The notes under the pieces were generated by a model. That model saw nothing but the letters and a program-made list of their open reading frames with translations, was not told where the DNA came from and made no database searches. The position numbers and the translations under genes are program-made. 64,000 nucleotides of DNA from Dysosmobacter sp. (GTDB lineage Bacteria; Bacillota; Clostridia; Oscillospirales; Oscillospiraceae): NCBI GenBank assembly GCA_026169195.1, contig JAPFEH010000078.1:1-64000 (forward strand). The letters run 5' to 3'. The stretch's first letter is position 1; every line of letters begins with the position of its first letter. This document shows, in pieces, positions 63,807 through 64,000 of the stretch.

Positions 63807-64000
63807 TTGAAAAATTTCCTGAAACACCACGGATTATGGGTTCTGTTCGCCACGGCGGTGATCGCTGTGGCGCTGACGCTGATGTCCGTGTTCAGCCATA
63901 CCTCCTCCCCCCTTGCCAACGCGGTCAATGTGATCGCCGCCCCCTTCCGGGCGGCTTATACCGCCGTCGCGGACCGGTTCAACGACTTCCAGAAGCACTA
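63807..64000 (+). CDS. mreC: Rod shape-determining protein MreC, N-terminal part (runs off the window)
   Basis: A TTG start at 63807, 7 nt after GGAGG, opens a frame that continues to the window end. The 64 visible residues have a basic start (KNFLKHHG), a membrane helix (about 9-29) and NAVNVIAAPFRAAYTAVADRF leading to the coiled coil, as in MreC. Position after maf supports the call. mreB would be expected nearby but is not seen between maf and mreC. Confidence 0.85.
   Translation, partial: MKNFLKHHGLWVLFATAVIAVALTLMSVFSHTSSPLANAVNVIAAPFRAAYTAVADRFNDFQKH

Noticed and set aside
1-64000. CRISPR arrays, tRNA or rRNA genes, insertion sequences and prophage genes
   Set aside because: I saw no regularly spaced repeats, no cloverleaf ending in a CCA-type stem, no rRNA-like block and no transposase or phage protein in any frame.

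Overview
The window reads as chromosome from a GC-rich, low-GC-lineage Gram-positive bacterium, most likely class Clostridia, order Oscillospirales (Flavonifractor/Lawsonibacter/Oscillibacter-like; this is inference from gene content, not a database match). The evidence is three T-box riboswitches, DivIVA, SepF, ZapA, a Noc/ParB paralogue, a DnaD/DnaC-type primosome pair, DegV, VanW, a YtrA-type GntR regulator, MutS/MutL without MutH, and DapF, which implies meso-diaminopimelate peptidoglycan. It is core chromosome: I see no transposase, integrase, phage gene, CRISPR array, rRNA or tRNA.

Layout. From 0.1 to 45.5 kb nearly everything is on the minus strand; from 45.8 kb almost everything is on the plus strand, except the dnaC/dnaD pair. 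Reading the minus strand from its upstream end: (1) 45.5-41.3 kb, a GntR-controlled unit encoding a 26-residue membrane peptide, the GntR regulator, an ABC ATPase and permease and a peptidoglycan amidase, then an orphan 56-residue protein; (2) 41.3-37.9 kb, an Ile T-box, a zinc-ribbon microprotein and ileS; (3) 37.3-22 kb, a long gene string miaB, MBL hydrolase, mutS, CPBP protease, small membrane protein, AEC transporter, mutL, flavodoxin-fold reductase, miaA, hfq, HlyD-like adaptor, yggS, sepF, divIVA, then a HAD phosphatase after a terminator; (4) 21.8-16.8 kb, an XRE regulator, an MBOAT O-acyltransferase, its SGNH-like partner and lepA; (5) 16.6-9.9 kb, carA, a carB-dapF gene fusion, a YoaK-type membrane protein and an aromatic-acid-exporter-like protein; (6) 9.9-5.1 kb, a Leu T-box and leuACDB; (7) 5.1-0.16 kb, an Ile T-box, ilvC, ilvD, a DUF815 AAA ATPase and a LysE/RhtB exporter.

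The plus-strand half holds rpsO and pnp (with a long imperfect hairpin between them), an MBL hydrolase, mnmE with a perfect palindrome across its promoter, DUF1836 regulator, degV, prmA, a BASS transporter, noc/parB, a VanW protein, a VTT-domain protein, then the convergent dnaD-dnaC pair, zapA, a U32 (RlhA-like) protein, dut, maf and the start of mreC, which runs off the window.

How the parts work together: branched-chain amino acid synthesis is split over two adjacent operons, each read out by a different uncharged tRNA (Leu for leuACDB, Ile for ilvCD), while a third T-box tunes isoleucyl-tRNA synthetase. Division and morphology genes (sepF, divIVA, zapA, noc, mreC, maf) lie near RNA-modification and repair genes (miaA, miaB, mnmE, mutS, mutL), as is usual in Firmicutes. 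The less ordinary features are the CarB-DapF fusion, the microprotein-led GntR/ABC/amidase operon, the mnmE promoter palindrome, the rpsO-pnp hairpin, and lepA sitting in a cell-surface acyltransferase operon.
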